A DNA stretch of 64,000 nucleotides, taken from contig NZ_CP060398.1 of NCBI RefSeq assembly GCF_015840915.1, forward strand, positions 1,550,001-1,614,000. The letters are read 5' to 3'. Of the stretch, positions 24,798 to 34,500 are shown piece after piece (positions within the stretch are counted from its first letter, which is position 1; every line of letters begins with the position of its first letter). The translations under genes were made by a program, and so were the position numbers. The notes under the pieces are model-generated. The model worked only from the letters and a program-made list of their open reading frames with translations, was not told where the DNA came from and searched no databases. Source of the stretch: Synechococcus sp. CBW1002 (lineage in GTDB: Bacteria > Cyanobacteriota > Cyanobacteriia > PCC-6307 > Cyanobiaceae).

Positions 24798-25904
24798 TCA
24801 CTGGGCAGGGGCGGGCACGGTGGCCAGCCGCTCAGCAGCCGGATCCCAGAGGATGTAGTCGAAGCAGATGGGGATGTCGCCCAGCCGCAGGCGCCTGACG
24901 CCGTTGAGCAGATGCTGATTGCGTTGCTGGCAGGCCCGCAGCCGGTAGTTGGGGATGGCGGAGCTGAGGTGGTGGATGGCGTGGCAGCCGATGTCTGCCG
25001 AGAACCAGTTGAACAGGGCCGGCAGGTCCAGATCGCTCGTGCCTTCCAGGCAGCCGGCCATTTCGCTCCAGCCCTCGCTGGCATGGGCATAGGAGCCCGG
25101 GAAGTTGTGCTGCACGAAGAAGATGCAGATGAAGATGGCGGCGGCGCAGGCCATCACCGGTGAATAGATCAGCCAGAAGGGCCCGGCGCCGATCCACCAG
25201 CCCATGCCGACCCACAGGCCGACCACCGCCAGGTTGTTGAGGGCCAGATCGCGGCATTCCTCGGGGCTGTGCCAGTGCCGGGTCGACCCCTGACGGGCGA
25301 CATCCAGCAGACCCAGCAGCAGGGCCACGCGGGGCTTGATCACCAGATAGAAGAACCCGCCGGGAAACAGCATCAGCGGCTGGCGAATCCGGCCATACCA
25401 GCGCTGCTGCGACGGACTGAGCGCGCCGTAGGCCTCGGTGGTGATCAGGGCCGACGGCCCCTGATAGCGCTCCCAGTTGCCGTTGTGCCGGTGGTGAAAG
25501 GCATGGCCGCGCGACCAGGGCAGCTGCGGGATGCCGCAGACGATGCCGAGCAGAAAACCAACGGCGCGGTTCACCCTGCGGCTGCGGAACAGGGCGTTGT
25601 GGCCGCAGTCGTGCATCAGCGAGAAGCAGCGGGCCAGCAGCAGCACCATCAGGGCGATCACCGGCAGCAGCAGCAACGGCGCCTGCTGCAGGCTCCACAC
25701 CGCCACCCACCAGAGCAGGCCAAGTGGCACCAGGGTGTTGAGGATCTGCCAGCTGGCGATCCAGTTGGAGGGCGTCATGAAGGGCTTGAGCTCGAAGTCG
25801 GCCCTGGTGATGCCCGTGGCGTGTGCGCTTGGCTTGGCCGGCGGCGTCTGCGCTGGCGGCAGGGGGGAGCTCAGAACTGGAGCCGTCGCGGGGCCATGGG
25901 TCAA
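24798..25904 (-). CDS. Fatty acid desaturase family membrane protein
   Basis: This 368-residue protein has three histidine clusters of the membrane desaturase superfamily: HDCGH at 98-102, HAFHHRH at 134-140 and HHLSS near 314 (within IGCHAIHHLSSAIPNYRL). These bind the di-iron centre. Hydrophobic segments lie at about 60-95, 115-130, 215-235 and 240-262. The protein should introduce a double bond or hydroxyl into an acyl chain or related lipid in the thylakoid or plasma membrane; the position and substrate cannot be deduced. The N-terminal 35 residues are Pro/Ala-rich and cytosolic. Its start at 25904 may be too long. It is the first core gene right of the IS region. Confidence 0.88.
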   Translation of the reverse strand: MTHGPATAPVLSSPLPPAQTPPAKPSAHATGITRADFELKPFMTPSNWIASWQILNTLVPLGLLWWVAVWSLQQAPLLLLPVIALMVLLLARCFSLMHDCGHNALFRSRRVNRAVGFLLGIVCGIPQLPWSRGHAFHHRHNGNWERYQGPSALITTEAYGALSPSQQRWYGRIRQPLMLFPGGFFYLVIKPRVALLLGLLDVARQGSTRHWHSPEECRDLALNNLAVVGLWVGMGWWIGAGPFWLIYSPVMACAAAIFICIFFVQHNFPGSYAHASEGWSEMAGCLEGTSDLDLPALFNWFSADIGCHAIHHLSSAIPNYRLRACQQRNQHLLNGVRRLRLGDIPICFDYILWDPAAERLATVPAPAQ

Positions 25905-25978
25905 GGGTTCTTACCGAAAAGTCCGATCCATCAGCCTAGGCAGGATTCCAGGGTCGCGTCAGTGGGGTGAGAATTGGC

Positions 25979-27331
25979 TCAGACCGGTGTGGCGTCGCGC
26001 ACACTTTCGAACAGGTCGATGTCCCAGGCCACCAGATCGCGGCGGATCGCATCGGCGCGGGGGCGGGGCAACCGCTCGGCCAGGTCTTCGCCGGTGATCA
26101 CACCGCGGAGCTCGCCGCCGTCTTCCCGCAGGAAGGCCAGGGCATGCCAGGTGAGGATCGCGGCCCCCACGGCGGTGGGATAGGAGATGTAGGTGGCACC
26201 GGCATAGGGGCTGTTGAGTAAACCGCGGTAGCGGAGATAGCTCACCCCAACAGTTTCGATCGTGCTCTGGCGATCGTTGCGCACATTTTCGGTGTAGCGG
26301 ATTTCGGCGGAAGCGGCGAAGTGGGCCCGGCGAATCACCCCCTCGCGCAGATAATCCTCGATCCGCCGCGGTTTGTTCATGCCCGGCAGGATGGCGCGCA
26401 CCATCGCTTCCACGGTGAGTTCGCTCTGCTGCGGCAGGGTGCGTTTCGACAGCAGATTCAGCTTGAACAGGGCCTTGACCAGCTCCACTTCCGACCCACC
26501 GGTGTAGATGCCGATCGAGTCGATCTCGGGGAAGGAGCGATGCAGCGACAGCAGTTCCTCCTGATAGAGCGGGTACTGCCGGGTGGCTGTCACCTCATGG
26601 GGAAAGCTGTGCTCGCGCGCGGCGCTGAACGGCTCCAGCACCTGCAGGCGCCCATCCCGCAGCAGGCGAGGCCGCGCCGCCAGTTCCTCCAGGGCCACCA
26701 GCGGCGACCAGGAGAAGACGATCTCGTCGGCGTCGATGTCTTCGAGCAGATAGAGATCCACGCTCTCGATCCGCAGATCCCGGCGCCGGGCGGAGCGCAG
26801 CTCGTGCAGACGCAGACCGACCAGGAAATTGGTCACCCCCGGCGAGATGCCCAGATTGATCAGGGCGGCCCGGTTGGCGGCGCGGAAGGCGTGATCCAGC
26901 CCGTATTGCGCAAAGGTGAGGCTGCGCTCGGTCTCGGCGTCGTACATGTCCGAGGCCAGATCCACGGTGTGGGCGCCCAGCCGCAGGCCCAGCTCCAGCA
27001 TCGGCAGGTTGAAGATCGGGTTGGCGGCATTGACCAGCAGGTCGATGCCGGCGAAGCGGGCGGCGTGATCGCCTGCCAGGGCAAAGACCGGCGCGAAATC
27101 GCTCACCTCCAGGAAGTCGATCCGATCGAACAGGCGCTCGGCGTGGAACAGCGCATCGCGGGCCAGCTCCGTGTTCAGCACCACCACCAGGAACTCCAGC
27201 TCCACGCCATCCCGCTCGGCCAGCTCCGCCAGGCAGATCAGCAGGGAGGAGCCCACCGCCCCCAGCCCGAAGAAGGCGATCCGCAGGGTGGGGGCGGCAG
27301 GGGTGCTGGTGCCGGAGGGGAGGCTGGTCAT
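25979..27331 (-). CDS. Saccharopine dehydrogenase-like oxidoreductase
   Basis: This 450-residue protein has an N-terminal Rossmann fold (LRIAFFGLGAVGSSLLICLA, about 16-35) that binds NAD(P). Its overall layout resembles saccharopine dehydrogenase/homospermidine synthase-like proteins, with INLGISPGVTNFLVGLR in the middle and a long C-terminal substrate domain. The ATG at 27331 overlaps the TGA of the upstream gene as ATGA, indicating translational coupling, so I prefer it to the ATG five codons earlier. The substrate is unknown. The coupling with an exported solute-binding-like protein is not something I can explain from known pathways. Confidence 0.75.
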   Translation of the reverse strand: MTSLPSGTSTPAAPTLRIAFFGLGAVGSSLLICLAELAERDGVELEFLVVVLNTELARDALFHAERLFDRIDFLEVSDFAPVFALAGDHAARFAGIDLLVNAANPIFNLPMLELGLRLGAHTVDLASDMYDAETERSLTFAQYGLDHAFRAANRAALINLGISPGVTNFLVGLRLHELRSARRRDLRIESVDLYLLEDIDADEIVFSWSPLVALEELAARPRLLRDGRLQVLEPFSAAREHSFPHEVTATRQYPLYQEELLSLHRSFPEIDSIGIYTGGSEVELVKALFKLNLLSKRTLPQQSELTVEAMVRAILPGMNKPRRIEDYLREGVIRRAHFAASAEIRYTENVRNDRQSTIETVGVSYLRYRGLLNSPYAGATYISYPTAVGAAILTWHALAFLREDGGELRGVITGEDLAERLPRPRADAIRRDLVAWDIDLFESVRDATPV

Positions 27332-28341
27332 GGAACGCTCTGCCACTGGCGCAGCAGGTCTTCGAGGGCTCCGGGGGAGGGGGGCGGCAGGCGGCGCACC
27401 CGATCGCCGGCGGGGCTGCCGCCCTGACCGGCCGCATCCCGGAAGCCATGGCGGTTCAGCACGGCACGACCCTCGGCGCCCAGAAGAAACGCCACGAAGC
27501 GGCTGCCGTCGGCTTCCCGCCCCTGGCCTTCGCCCCGGCGCACGCCTGCGGCCAGCACCGTCTCCATGGTGGGATCGGGAAACAGCATCCGGTAGCCCCC
27601 CGGCCAGCGCCCCTCGGCTTCGCCCTGGCGCTGCAGGGCCGGGGCCTCGTACACAAAGGCGAGATCCCCCTGGTTGGGTCCGCCACTGACGAACTCGCTC
27701 AGCAGGATGTCGGTGGAGCGCGCCGGCCGGTAGATGGCCCGCTTCAGCAGCGCCACCGCCTCGCTGCCCGGTTGGTCGCGGGCCCAGAGCGCCAGGGTGA
27801 GCTGGCCCGAGTTGGAGCGGAGCGGATCGGTCATGCGCAGATCGATGCTGCCCCAGGCGGGCGGACCGCCGATCGCCTGCCAGCGACCGGCCCGCGCGGC
27901 AGCCCGCAGCCGCTCCCAGGAGAACCGGCCATCGGGGAACAGCCGCTTGGCCCGTTCCGGCCAGGCCACCGCCACCAGCAGCGTGCGGGCGATCGGCTGC
28001 GGGCTGCCGCGGAAGGCCGGTCCTTCGCCCCGGGCCTGCACCGCCCCGGCGTAGCTCTCGAGCTGGTCGCGGTTCGAGGGGATCAGCACCCGCGGGCGCT
28101 CCGGGCCGCCATCGATGCTGGCGTTGATCATGTCCTGGGCACCCAGCACCCGCCAGCGCAGGTCGATGTCGCCATGGCGCGTCTCGAACAGCGGTTCGAT
28201 CTGCCGCAGCGAGGCCTCCAGCTCCGATCCCACCACCACCAGCAAGGGACGCCGCAGACCCGGTACCGGGGCGGCAGCCAGCAGCACCGCCACAGCGCCG
28301 ATGCCCAGGGAGAGGAAGCGGCGTCGGCTCAGACGACTCAC
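27328..28341 (-). CDS. Tat-exported extracellular solute-binding-like protein
   Basis: This 337-residue protein starts at a GTG (28341) giving VSRLSRRRFLSLGIGAVAVL. SRRRFLS is a twin-arginine signal, followed by a hydrophobic stretch and a probable cleavage near VPG. The mature part looks like a type 2 periplasmic binding fold (LLVVVGSELEASLRQIEPLF; TDPLRSNSGQLTLALWARD; GDLAFVYEAPAL). The TDPxRSNSG pattern recurs in the VWA lipoprotein encoded divergently (PTRSNSGLQTLVAMF), suggesting related ligand domains. The stop overlaps the start of the downstream dehydrogenase-like gene. A frame on this strand continues far upstream but overlaps the divergent gene and is not coding. Confidence 0.72.
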   Translation of the reverse strand: MSRLSRRRFLSLGIGAVAVLLAAAPVPGLRRPLLVVVGSELEASLRQIEPLFETRHGDIDLRWRVLGAQDMINASIDGGPERPRVLIPSNRDQLESYAGAVQARGEGPAFRGSPQPIARTLLVAVAWPERAKRLFPDGRFSWERLRAAARAGRWQAIGGPPAWGSIDLRMTDPLRSNSGQLTLALWARDQPGSEAVALLKRAIYRPARSTDILLSEFVSGGPNQGDLAFVYEAPALQRQGEAEGRWPGGYRMLFPDPTMETVLAAGVRRGEGQGREADGSRFVAFLLGAEGRAVLNRHGFRDAAGQGGSPAGDRVRRLPPPSPGALEDLLRQWQSVP

Positions 28342-28416
28342 CGGCTGATCCGGAGATGCCCGGTCAGTCTGCAGCAGAATTCCGCAGCAGAATGGGGGGC
28401 AACGGGCCGGGATTCG

Positions 28417-30171
28417 ATGCGCTTCTCCAGCCTGGTGCCCTGCGGTGTGGTCCGCCGCCGCCCCTACTGCCACCGCCACCGCCACCGCCACCGCCACCGC
28501 CACCGTTGTACCGCCGCCGCTCTGCTGCTGCTGGCTCCCCTGGCGGGCTGCGGCAGCGGGCCGGGGCAGGAGATCGCCATCCCGATGCTGGTGGGCAGCG
28601 CCCTGGGCGGCTTCTGCGAGCAGGCCGCCGCCGCCATCGCCCGCCAGCCGCCCCGGCTCGACGACGGCACCCGGGTGCAGTTGCGCTGCCGCGCCGCCGG
28701 CAGCGGTGATGTGGTGAGCGAGATCGAGCGCCACGCCCGGGCCGTGCTGCAGGGCGGTGCTCCGGCCGATGACCCGTCGATCCCGGTGCTGCTCTCGGTG
28801 GATGGCGAGATCTACCAGGAGCTGCTGCGCTACCGGCTGCAGCAGCTGGCCCCCAGCCGCGATCTGATTCCGGCTCCGGCCGATGCCCCGGCCCTGGCCA
28901 GCAGTCCGATGGTGTTCATGACCACCCCGGCCCTGGCGAAGGGACTGCAGCGCTCCGATCCCTACCAGGCCCTGGCCCGCAGCACCGACCACCGCCAGCT
29001 GGATCCGGCGGGGCCGTCGCAGCTGATCCGCTTCGTGCACACGGCGCCGACCCGCTCCAATTCCGGCCTGCAGACCCTGGTGGCGATGTTCGCGGAGGTG
29101 GCCGGCAAGCCCCCTGAAGCACTCACCCTGGCGGACGTGAGCCGCCATGCCGCCGGTGTGGCGGCGATCCAGCGGCACATCACCCGCTACGGCAGCTCCA
29201 CCGATGAACTGGCCCGGGCGATGCAGCGCAACGGCCCCTTCTGGGCGTCGGTGGCCTCGGTCTATGAGTCGTCGGTGGTGGGGGTGAACAGCCGACGCAG
29301 CGGCAGCGAGGAGGTGCTGCAGGCCGTGTACCCGGCCGCCACCTACGCCAGCACCATGCGGGCGATCCTGCCGAACGCGCCCTGGGTGTCGCCCCAGGAG
29401 AAGGCGGCGGCAGAGCTGCTGATCGAGCGGCTCCAGAGCCCGGAGATCCAGAAGCTGGCGGCGGATCAGGGGTTGCGTCCCGCCAATCCGGCCGTGCCGG
29501 CCTCCCGGGTGGTGGCGGCCTATGGCGCCGATCCGCGGGCGGTCTACGACTCCCTGCGGGCGCCGCGCCCGGCGGTGGTGGAGGCGATGATCCGCACCTG
29601 GCGGGATCTGGTCAAGAAACCCTCGCGGGTGGCCCTGGTGGTGGACAGCTCCGGCTCGATGAGCGGCGAGAAACTGCCCTCCGCCCAGCGCAGCCTGCAG
29701 GCCTACCTGGCCGCCATCGGCCCGCGCGACACCGTGGGTCTGTTCGACTTCGACAATCGCCTGCCGGAGCCGGTGGTGATCCGTGGCGGTCCGGCTGATG
29801 CCGCCAAGGGCCAGGCCTTTGTGGCCGGGCTGGTGGCCGATGGCGGCACCCGCCTGCACGATGCCGTGTCCGGTGCCCGCGACTGGCTGCGCCGCAGCCA
29901 CAAGCCCGGCGAGATCCTGGCGGTGGTGGTGCTCACCGATGGGCGTGACCAGGGCTCGCGCCTCGGCCTCGACGCCCTCAAGGCCGAGCTGAAGCGCAGC
30001 GGTTTCGGCGGCGACGAGCGCATCGGTGTGTTCACGATCGGCTACGGCAACCCCGGTGATTTCGACGCTGACGTGCTGCGCCAGATCGCTGAGAGCAACG
30101 GCGGCGAGTTCACCCAGGGCAATCCCGAGAGCATCCTGCGCCGGATGGAGGATCTGCAGATGGCCTTCTGA
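28417..30171 (+). CDS. Lipoprotein with solute-binding region and von Willebrand A domain
   Basis: This 584-residue protein has an unusual N terminus: MRFSSLVPCGVVRRRPYC, six His-Arg pairs, then the hydrophobic CTAAALLLLAPLAGC lipobox, so Cys is lipidated and the protein anchored outside the inner membrane. Residues about 50-385 resemble a type 2 solute-binding fold (PTRSNSGLQTLVAMFAEVAG; YESSVVGVN). The C-terminal third is a VWA domain with the MIDAS sequence VVDSSGSMSG (about 411-420), a Thr-containing loop (VADGGTRLHDAVSG) and VVVLTDGRDQG. It probably binds a partner or ligand through a metal ion. The next gene follows 14 bases later, so the two are likely co-transcribed. Confidence 0.82.
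   Translation: MRFSSLVPCGVVRRRPYCHRHRHRHRHRHRCTAAALLLLAPLAGCGSGPGQEIAIPMLVGSALGGFCEQAAAAIARQPPRLDDGTRVQLRCRAAGSGDVVSEIERHARAVLQGGAPADDPSIPVLLSVDGEIYQELLRYRLQQLAPSRDLIPAPADAPALASSPMVFMTTPALAKGLQRSDPYQALARSTDHRQLDPAGPSQLIRFVHTAPTRSNSGLQTLVAMFAEVAGKPPEALTLADVSRHAAGVAAIQRHITRYGSSTDELARAMQRNGPFWASVASVYESSVVGVNSRRSGSEEVLQAVYPAATYASTMRAILPNAPWVSPQEKAAAELLIERLQSPEIQKLAADQGLRPANPAVPASRVVAAYGADPRAVYDSLRAPRPAVVEAMIRTWRDLVKKPSRVALVVDSSGSMSGEKLPSAQRSLQAYLAAIGPRDTVGLFDFDNRLPEPVVIRGGPADAAKGQAFVAGLVADGGTRLHDAVSGARDWLRRSHKPGEILAVVVLTDGRDQGSRLGLDALKAELKRSGFGGDERIGVFTIGYGNPGDFDADVLRQIAESNGGEFTQGNPESILRRMEDLQMAF
28471..28505 (+). repeat. Hexanucleotide CACCGC tandem repeat within a coding region
   Basis: Five perfect CACCGC units plus five bases of a sixth lie in the signal-peptide region of the VWA lipoprotein and encode His-Arg pairs. 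Copy-number change would keep the frame and alter only the length of the basic region before the lipobox. Confidence 0.95.
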
Positions 30172-30185
30172 GCCTGGATGCCCCC

Positions 30186-30935
30186 GTGACCCGCTCTGCC
30201 CTTCTGCCCAATCCCCTCGACGATCCCGCGGCCGTGGCCATCGCCTCAGTGGCACTGGTGCTGCTGGTGCGGCTCGGTCTGCTGCCCCTGGCACCGGCCC
30301 TGGCGGTGGCGGCGCTGTTCGGCTGGGGCCTGGCCACCCTGCGGCATCGGCGGCGCCATCGCGGCAGCCGCCTGCTGGATGCCCGCCTGCGGCTGCGGAT
30401 CGATGCAGCGCTGGCGCGCTGCCGGGAGCTGGCGGGGCAGGCGGCGCTGGTGGGTGGCGAGGCGATGGCGCGCTTTCAGGATGCGGCTCACCTGGAGGCC
30501 CTGGGCCTGGTCCAGCTCTGCTGCGAGCGGCTGCAGAGCCTGCCGGAGCGGATCGAGCAGCGCCGTCCCCTGCTCGAATCCGGTGGCGGCGTGCTGCTCA
30601 GCGCCGAAGACCTGCAGCGGCGCCTCAGGCAGGAGGAGACAGCCCTGCGCCGCGAGGAGGCCGGCCCCCTGCGGCTGGAGCGCCAACGGCTGGTGGAGCA
30701 GTTGCGCCGCAACCTGGAGGCGGCCGAACAGGGGATGGACGAGCGCGAAGCCCGGTTGGTCGCCCTCTCCACCCGCCTTGAGCAGATCGATGGCGGCCTG
30801 CGGCATCTGCGCCGCCAGGTGGATCGCCAATGGCCCTCCAGCCAGGCCACCGATGCGGCGATGGCCGAGGCCCTCAGGCCCCTCGATGCAGCCCTCGATC
30901 AGATCGAACGCCTGCTCGACGAAGGCTCCCGCTGA
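30186..30935 (+). CDS. Membrane-anchored coiled-coil protein
   Basis: This 249-residue protein has one or two hydrophobic segments at about 18-48 (AIASVALVLLVRLGLLPLAP and on to ALFGWGLATL), then a basic boundary and a long charged helical region (about 60-249) with heptad-like coiled-coil character. It starts 14 bases after the VWA lipoprotein gene, so the pair probably form an operon and could act together at the inner membrane. I do not recognise a family. The composition fits the host. Confidence 0.65.
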   Translation: MTRSALLPNPLDDPAAVAIASVALVLLVRLGLLPLAPALAVAALFGWGLATLRHRRRHRGSRLLDARLRLRIDAALARCRELAGQAALVGGEAMARFQDAAHLEALGLVQLCCERLQSLPERIEQRRPLLESGGGVLLSAEDLQRRLRQEETALRREEAGPLRLERQRLVEQLRRNLEAAEQGMDEREARLVALSTRLEQIDGGLRHLRRQVDRQWPSSQATDAAMAEALRPLDAALDQIERLLDEGSR

Positions 30936-31050
30936 GCGGGTTCGTCCCTCAGGATTCGGCCTTGGTCGGTGCTGCTGCCCCTTGCCGATTGACGCGGCGG
31001 CCTGCGGGACTCACCCTGGCGTTGATGGCGCCGCCTGCAATTCGTCCGTG

Positions 31051-31536
31051 ATGCCGCCGCAACTCCCGACCCTCCAGACCGGCCTTAACGTCTGGATCAG
31101 GCGCGGGATCCGGTGTGGGATCAGGGTCTCGGCACTCAGCCTGGCCCTGGCGGCCGTCTCCGCAGCCGAGACCGTTGCGGCAGCCAAGGCCCGCCCGGTG
31201 CCAGTGCCGCTGGTGGTGCAGCCAGCCGGCTCCCGGGCGAAGACCCAGCCCCCCACCGCGTCCAAGGCGGAGCTGCCGGGCCTGGGTGCCCGTCAACCGG
31301 AGTGGCGCCTCTACGGCCCCCTGCGGGTCGACTGGTCCAGCTGGACCTCGATGGGGGGCAGTGTGGTGGCGCCCACCATCAATTCCAAGGGGCAGACCAT
31401 CCATCTGTCGGTGAACTGCTCGGTGGGCAAGATCAACGTGGCCGGCGCCAATGGCGTCTGGAGGGGCTGGCAGGCTCCTCAGGTTGATTTCGAAAGACAG
31501 CTGGTGAAGGATGCCTGTGCCGCCCGGCGCAGCTGA
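31051..31536 (+). CDS. Small exported protein of unknown function
   Basis: This 161-residue protein has a probable export signal (RCGIRVSALSLALAAVSAAE at about 20-40) preceded by a basic N terminus. The C-terminal part (WRLYGPLRVDWSSWTSMGGS and the following SVNCSVGKINVAGANG) looks globular, with two Cys that could pair. The ATG at 31051 is preceded directly by an in-frame GTG, so the start is uncertain by one codon or more. It lies 115 bases after the coiled-coil gene, on the same strand. No family recognised, though the WSSW-containing region suggests a conserved cyanobacterial exported protein. Confidence 0.6.
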   Translation: MPPQLPTLQTGLNVWIRRGIRCGIRVSALSLALAAVSAAETVAAAKARPVPVPLVVQPAGSRAKTQPPTASKAELPGLGARQPEWRLYGPLRVDWSSWTSMGGSVVAPTINSKGQTIHLSVNCSVGKINVAGANGVWRGWQAPQVDFERQLVKDACAARRS

Positions 31537-31556
31537 TCCCGATGGGGCGGCTGGGT

Positions 31557-34500
31557 CTAGGCCGACGGCCCAGTGGCTGACTCCAGCCAGCCCAGCAGTT
31601 CCGGCAGGGGCATGGGTCTGGCGATCGCGAAGCCCTGCAGGTAATCCGCCCCCAGCTCCTGGCAGAAGGTGGCCATGCTTGTGTCACTGATGCCTTCCAC
31701 CACCACGGCGGCCCCGAGGCCATGGGCCATTTCGATGGCGGATCGCATCAATTGCCTGCCGCGATCATCCTCGAGGCTGAGCAGCAGCAGGGAGCGATCC
31801 AGCTTGATGAAGGCGGGCTCCAGTGTCTTCAGCAGCCTGAGGTTGGAATAGCCGGTGCCGTAGTCGTCGATCGAAATGGCGGCGCCGTGATCGATCAGGC
31901 CATGCACCACCTTCAGGGCCGCGCTGTTGTCGGGCAGCAGGATGGATTCCACCACTTCCACCACAAGGCCCTGGAGGCCGTGGACCGCGGGCCAGCTCTG
32001 CAGCAGGGAGGCGAGCTGGGGATCTTCCAGCTGCTTCACCGACATGTTCAGGCTCACCGACAGATCGCTGCGGCCGGTGGCGCTGAGGCGCTCCAGATCG
32101 GCCCGCAGCAGGCGCAGGGTGAGGGGCCCGAGCTCGCGGATCAGACCGCTCTGCTCGGCGAACGCGATGAAGTCGTCCGCATGCACCACCTGCCCGTCGC
32201 GGTGCCAGCGAATCAGCGCTTCCACCCCCCAGAGCGTTCCCTCTTTGGCCGCCACGATCGGCTGGAAATACAGCTCAAACGACTCTGCGGCGATTGCCTC
32301 CGCCAGCGCGCGCCGCAGCAGGCGCCGCTGCTCGGCGGCGGCATTCATTGAATCGGTGAAGTATTGAAAGGTGTTGCCGCCCTGGCTCTTGATTCCATAC
32401 ATCGCCGCATCGGCGGCACGCAGAAAGTCGTCCACCGTGGTGGCGTCTTTGCCGTAGATCGCCACCCCCACACTGGTGCCCACCTTGAGTTCCACATCCG
32501 CCGCCTGAATCGGATGCCTCAATTCCAGCATCAGCCGTTCCAGGATGGCATCGAGTTCGTGATGGTCGCTGTAGCCGGCGATGATCACGCCAAATTCATC
32601 GCCGCCCAGCCGGCCCACGTAATCCCTGCCGCCGCGGATTTCTTTCTGCAGGCGCTTGCCGATCGCGCACAGCACCTCATCGCCAGCGGCATGGCCGTAT
32701 TGGTCGTTGATGTCCTTGAAGTGATCCAGATCCACCCAGGCCAGGGCCAGGGGCAGAGTCTCCCGGGAGGCCCTGGCGATCTCGCGATCGAGGGCCTCCG
32801 AGAAGCTGAGTCGGTTGAGCAGTCCGGTCGCGCCATCAAAGCGGGCCATCTGCTCCAGCTGCAGGGTCGATTCCCGCAGGCTGGTCACATCCTGCAGGAT
32901 CACCAGAACCACGGCCTTGGCGATCGGTCGCGGCAGCCGCCGCACCTCGGCCGTCACCCAGGGGGTGTGGCCATCCTTGCCCTTGAGTTGCAGGGTCCGG
33001 GTGGCGGCACGGTCGTTGCCACTGAGCACGTCTGCTGCGGCGGAGACGATCTCCTGCTCGAACCCCGCCGCGGCGATCAGGCCGATCGGAATGCCCTGGA
33101 TCAAGGTGGAATCCAGGTTCACCAGATTGCAGAGTGCCTCGTTGCCCATCACCACCCGATACTGGTCATCGAGGATGGCCACACCGAAGGCCTGGGTCTG
33201 GAACACCGCTTCGAAGATCGCGGACATGTCATGGGCCCGTTCTTCGGTGGCGTGCTGTTCGCTGATGTCGGCCAGGGTGCCCACCACGAAGGTGTCGCTG
33301 ATCACCTTGGCCGTCTCCAGCACCCAGATGGGCTGGCCATCGCGACGGATCAGCTGATAGCGAACGTTCCACGCATCGGCCGCTTGCCTGGCCTGGTTGA
33401 CGCGGTCGCGGTCGGCTGGATCGATCGCCTCATCCAGCTGTTCAGGGTGGTCGAGGAGTTCCGCCATGCTCCAGCCGCTGAGGCTCTGCATGCGCTGGCT
33501 GACATAGACAATCTCCTTCATATTGCGGGCTCTCTTCCACACCGCCTCCTGCAGGGCATCGGCGAGCTGGGTGAAGTCCTGCAGCGCTGATTCGGCGTTC
33601 TGGCGCAGACTCACCAGCTCCGTGACATCGGTGAGCGTCACGATGGCGCCATGGCGGCCGCCGCGGTGGTCCTGATAGGGGAGGATCTGGGCCAGGTAGG
33701 CGATGCCGTCGCCTCGGGCCTCAATCGCCTCCCTGACGCCTCCCCGGATCACCCGCTCCAGGGCCTCCCGCAGGTTCGGCAGGGGCACCGTCGTGGGAAC
33801 GCCAGGCAGCATCTGGCCGATATCGCTGTCTACCAGGGCGAACACCCGCACCGCCAGCGGGGTGAAGCGGGTGACGCGCAGATTCTCGTCCACGATCACC
33901 ATCCCCTGGCTCAATGACGCCTGGATGTTCTCCATGTCGCCGTTCAGCGCCTGCAGTTCCTCGGTGCGGGATCGCAGCTGCTGGTTGAGGATCCCCAGGG
34001 CCTCATTGGTGGCCTGCAGTTCCTCGTTGGAGGCCTCCAGCTCCTCATTGGAGGATTGCAGCTCCTCCGACGACGCCTGCAGCTCCTCGGAGGAGGCCTC
34101 CAGCTCCTCGTTGGCGCTTTCCAGTTCGGACAGGGAGCGGCGCAGCGAGTCCTGGCTGCTGAGCAGCTCCTTCTCCAGCCGCTCCACCTCCTGATCGAAG
34201 CTGGTATCCCGTTCGATCAGGCGGCTCGGCAGCGGAGCCGTGGTGCTGGCGGTGTTGCTGTCGCTGGGATTGACCGCGATGAAGCTCAGAATCGTGAGGT
34301 TGCGATCACCCGCCGTCAGGGGCCGGGCTTCAAGGCGCACCTTGCCCTCCAGTCCCTCCAGCTGCAGCGGCTGGCCCATCACCGGCATGCCGTCGGCGCG
34401 GACGATCAGGAACAGGGCCCGCGCTTCGGCCTGCAGCTCCGGCCTCAGGTAGGAGCTGGCGGCGGAGGTGACCTGGCCCTCTGGCAGACGGCAGTAGGGG

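Noticed and set aside
26321-27427. A 368-codon plus-strand frame opposite the saccharopine-dehydrogenase-like gene
   Set aside because: Gln/Gly/His/Arg-rich antisense product without family features.
27328-30294. A 988-codon minus-strand open frame
   Set aside because: Only its last third (to about 28341) is a real protein with a Tat signal; the rest is the antisense of the VWA lipoprotein gene and rich in His, Gly, Ala and Arg, as expected of a shadow frame in high-GC DNA.
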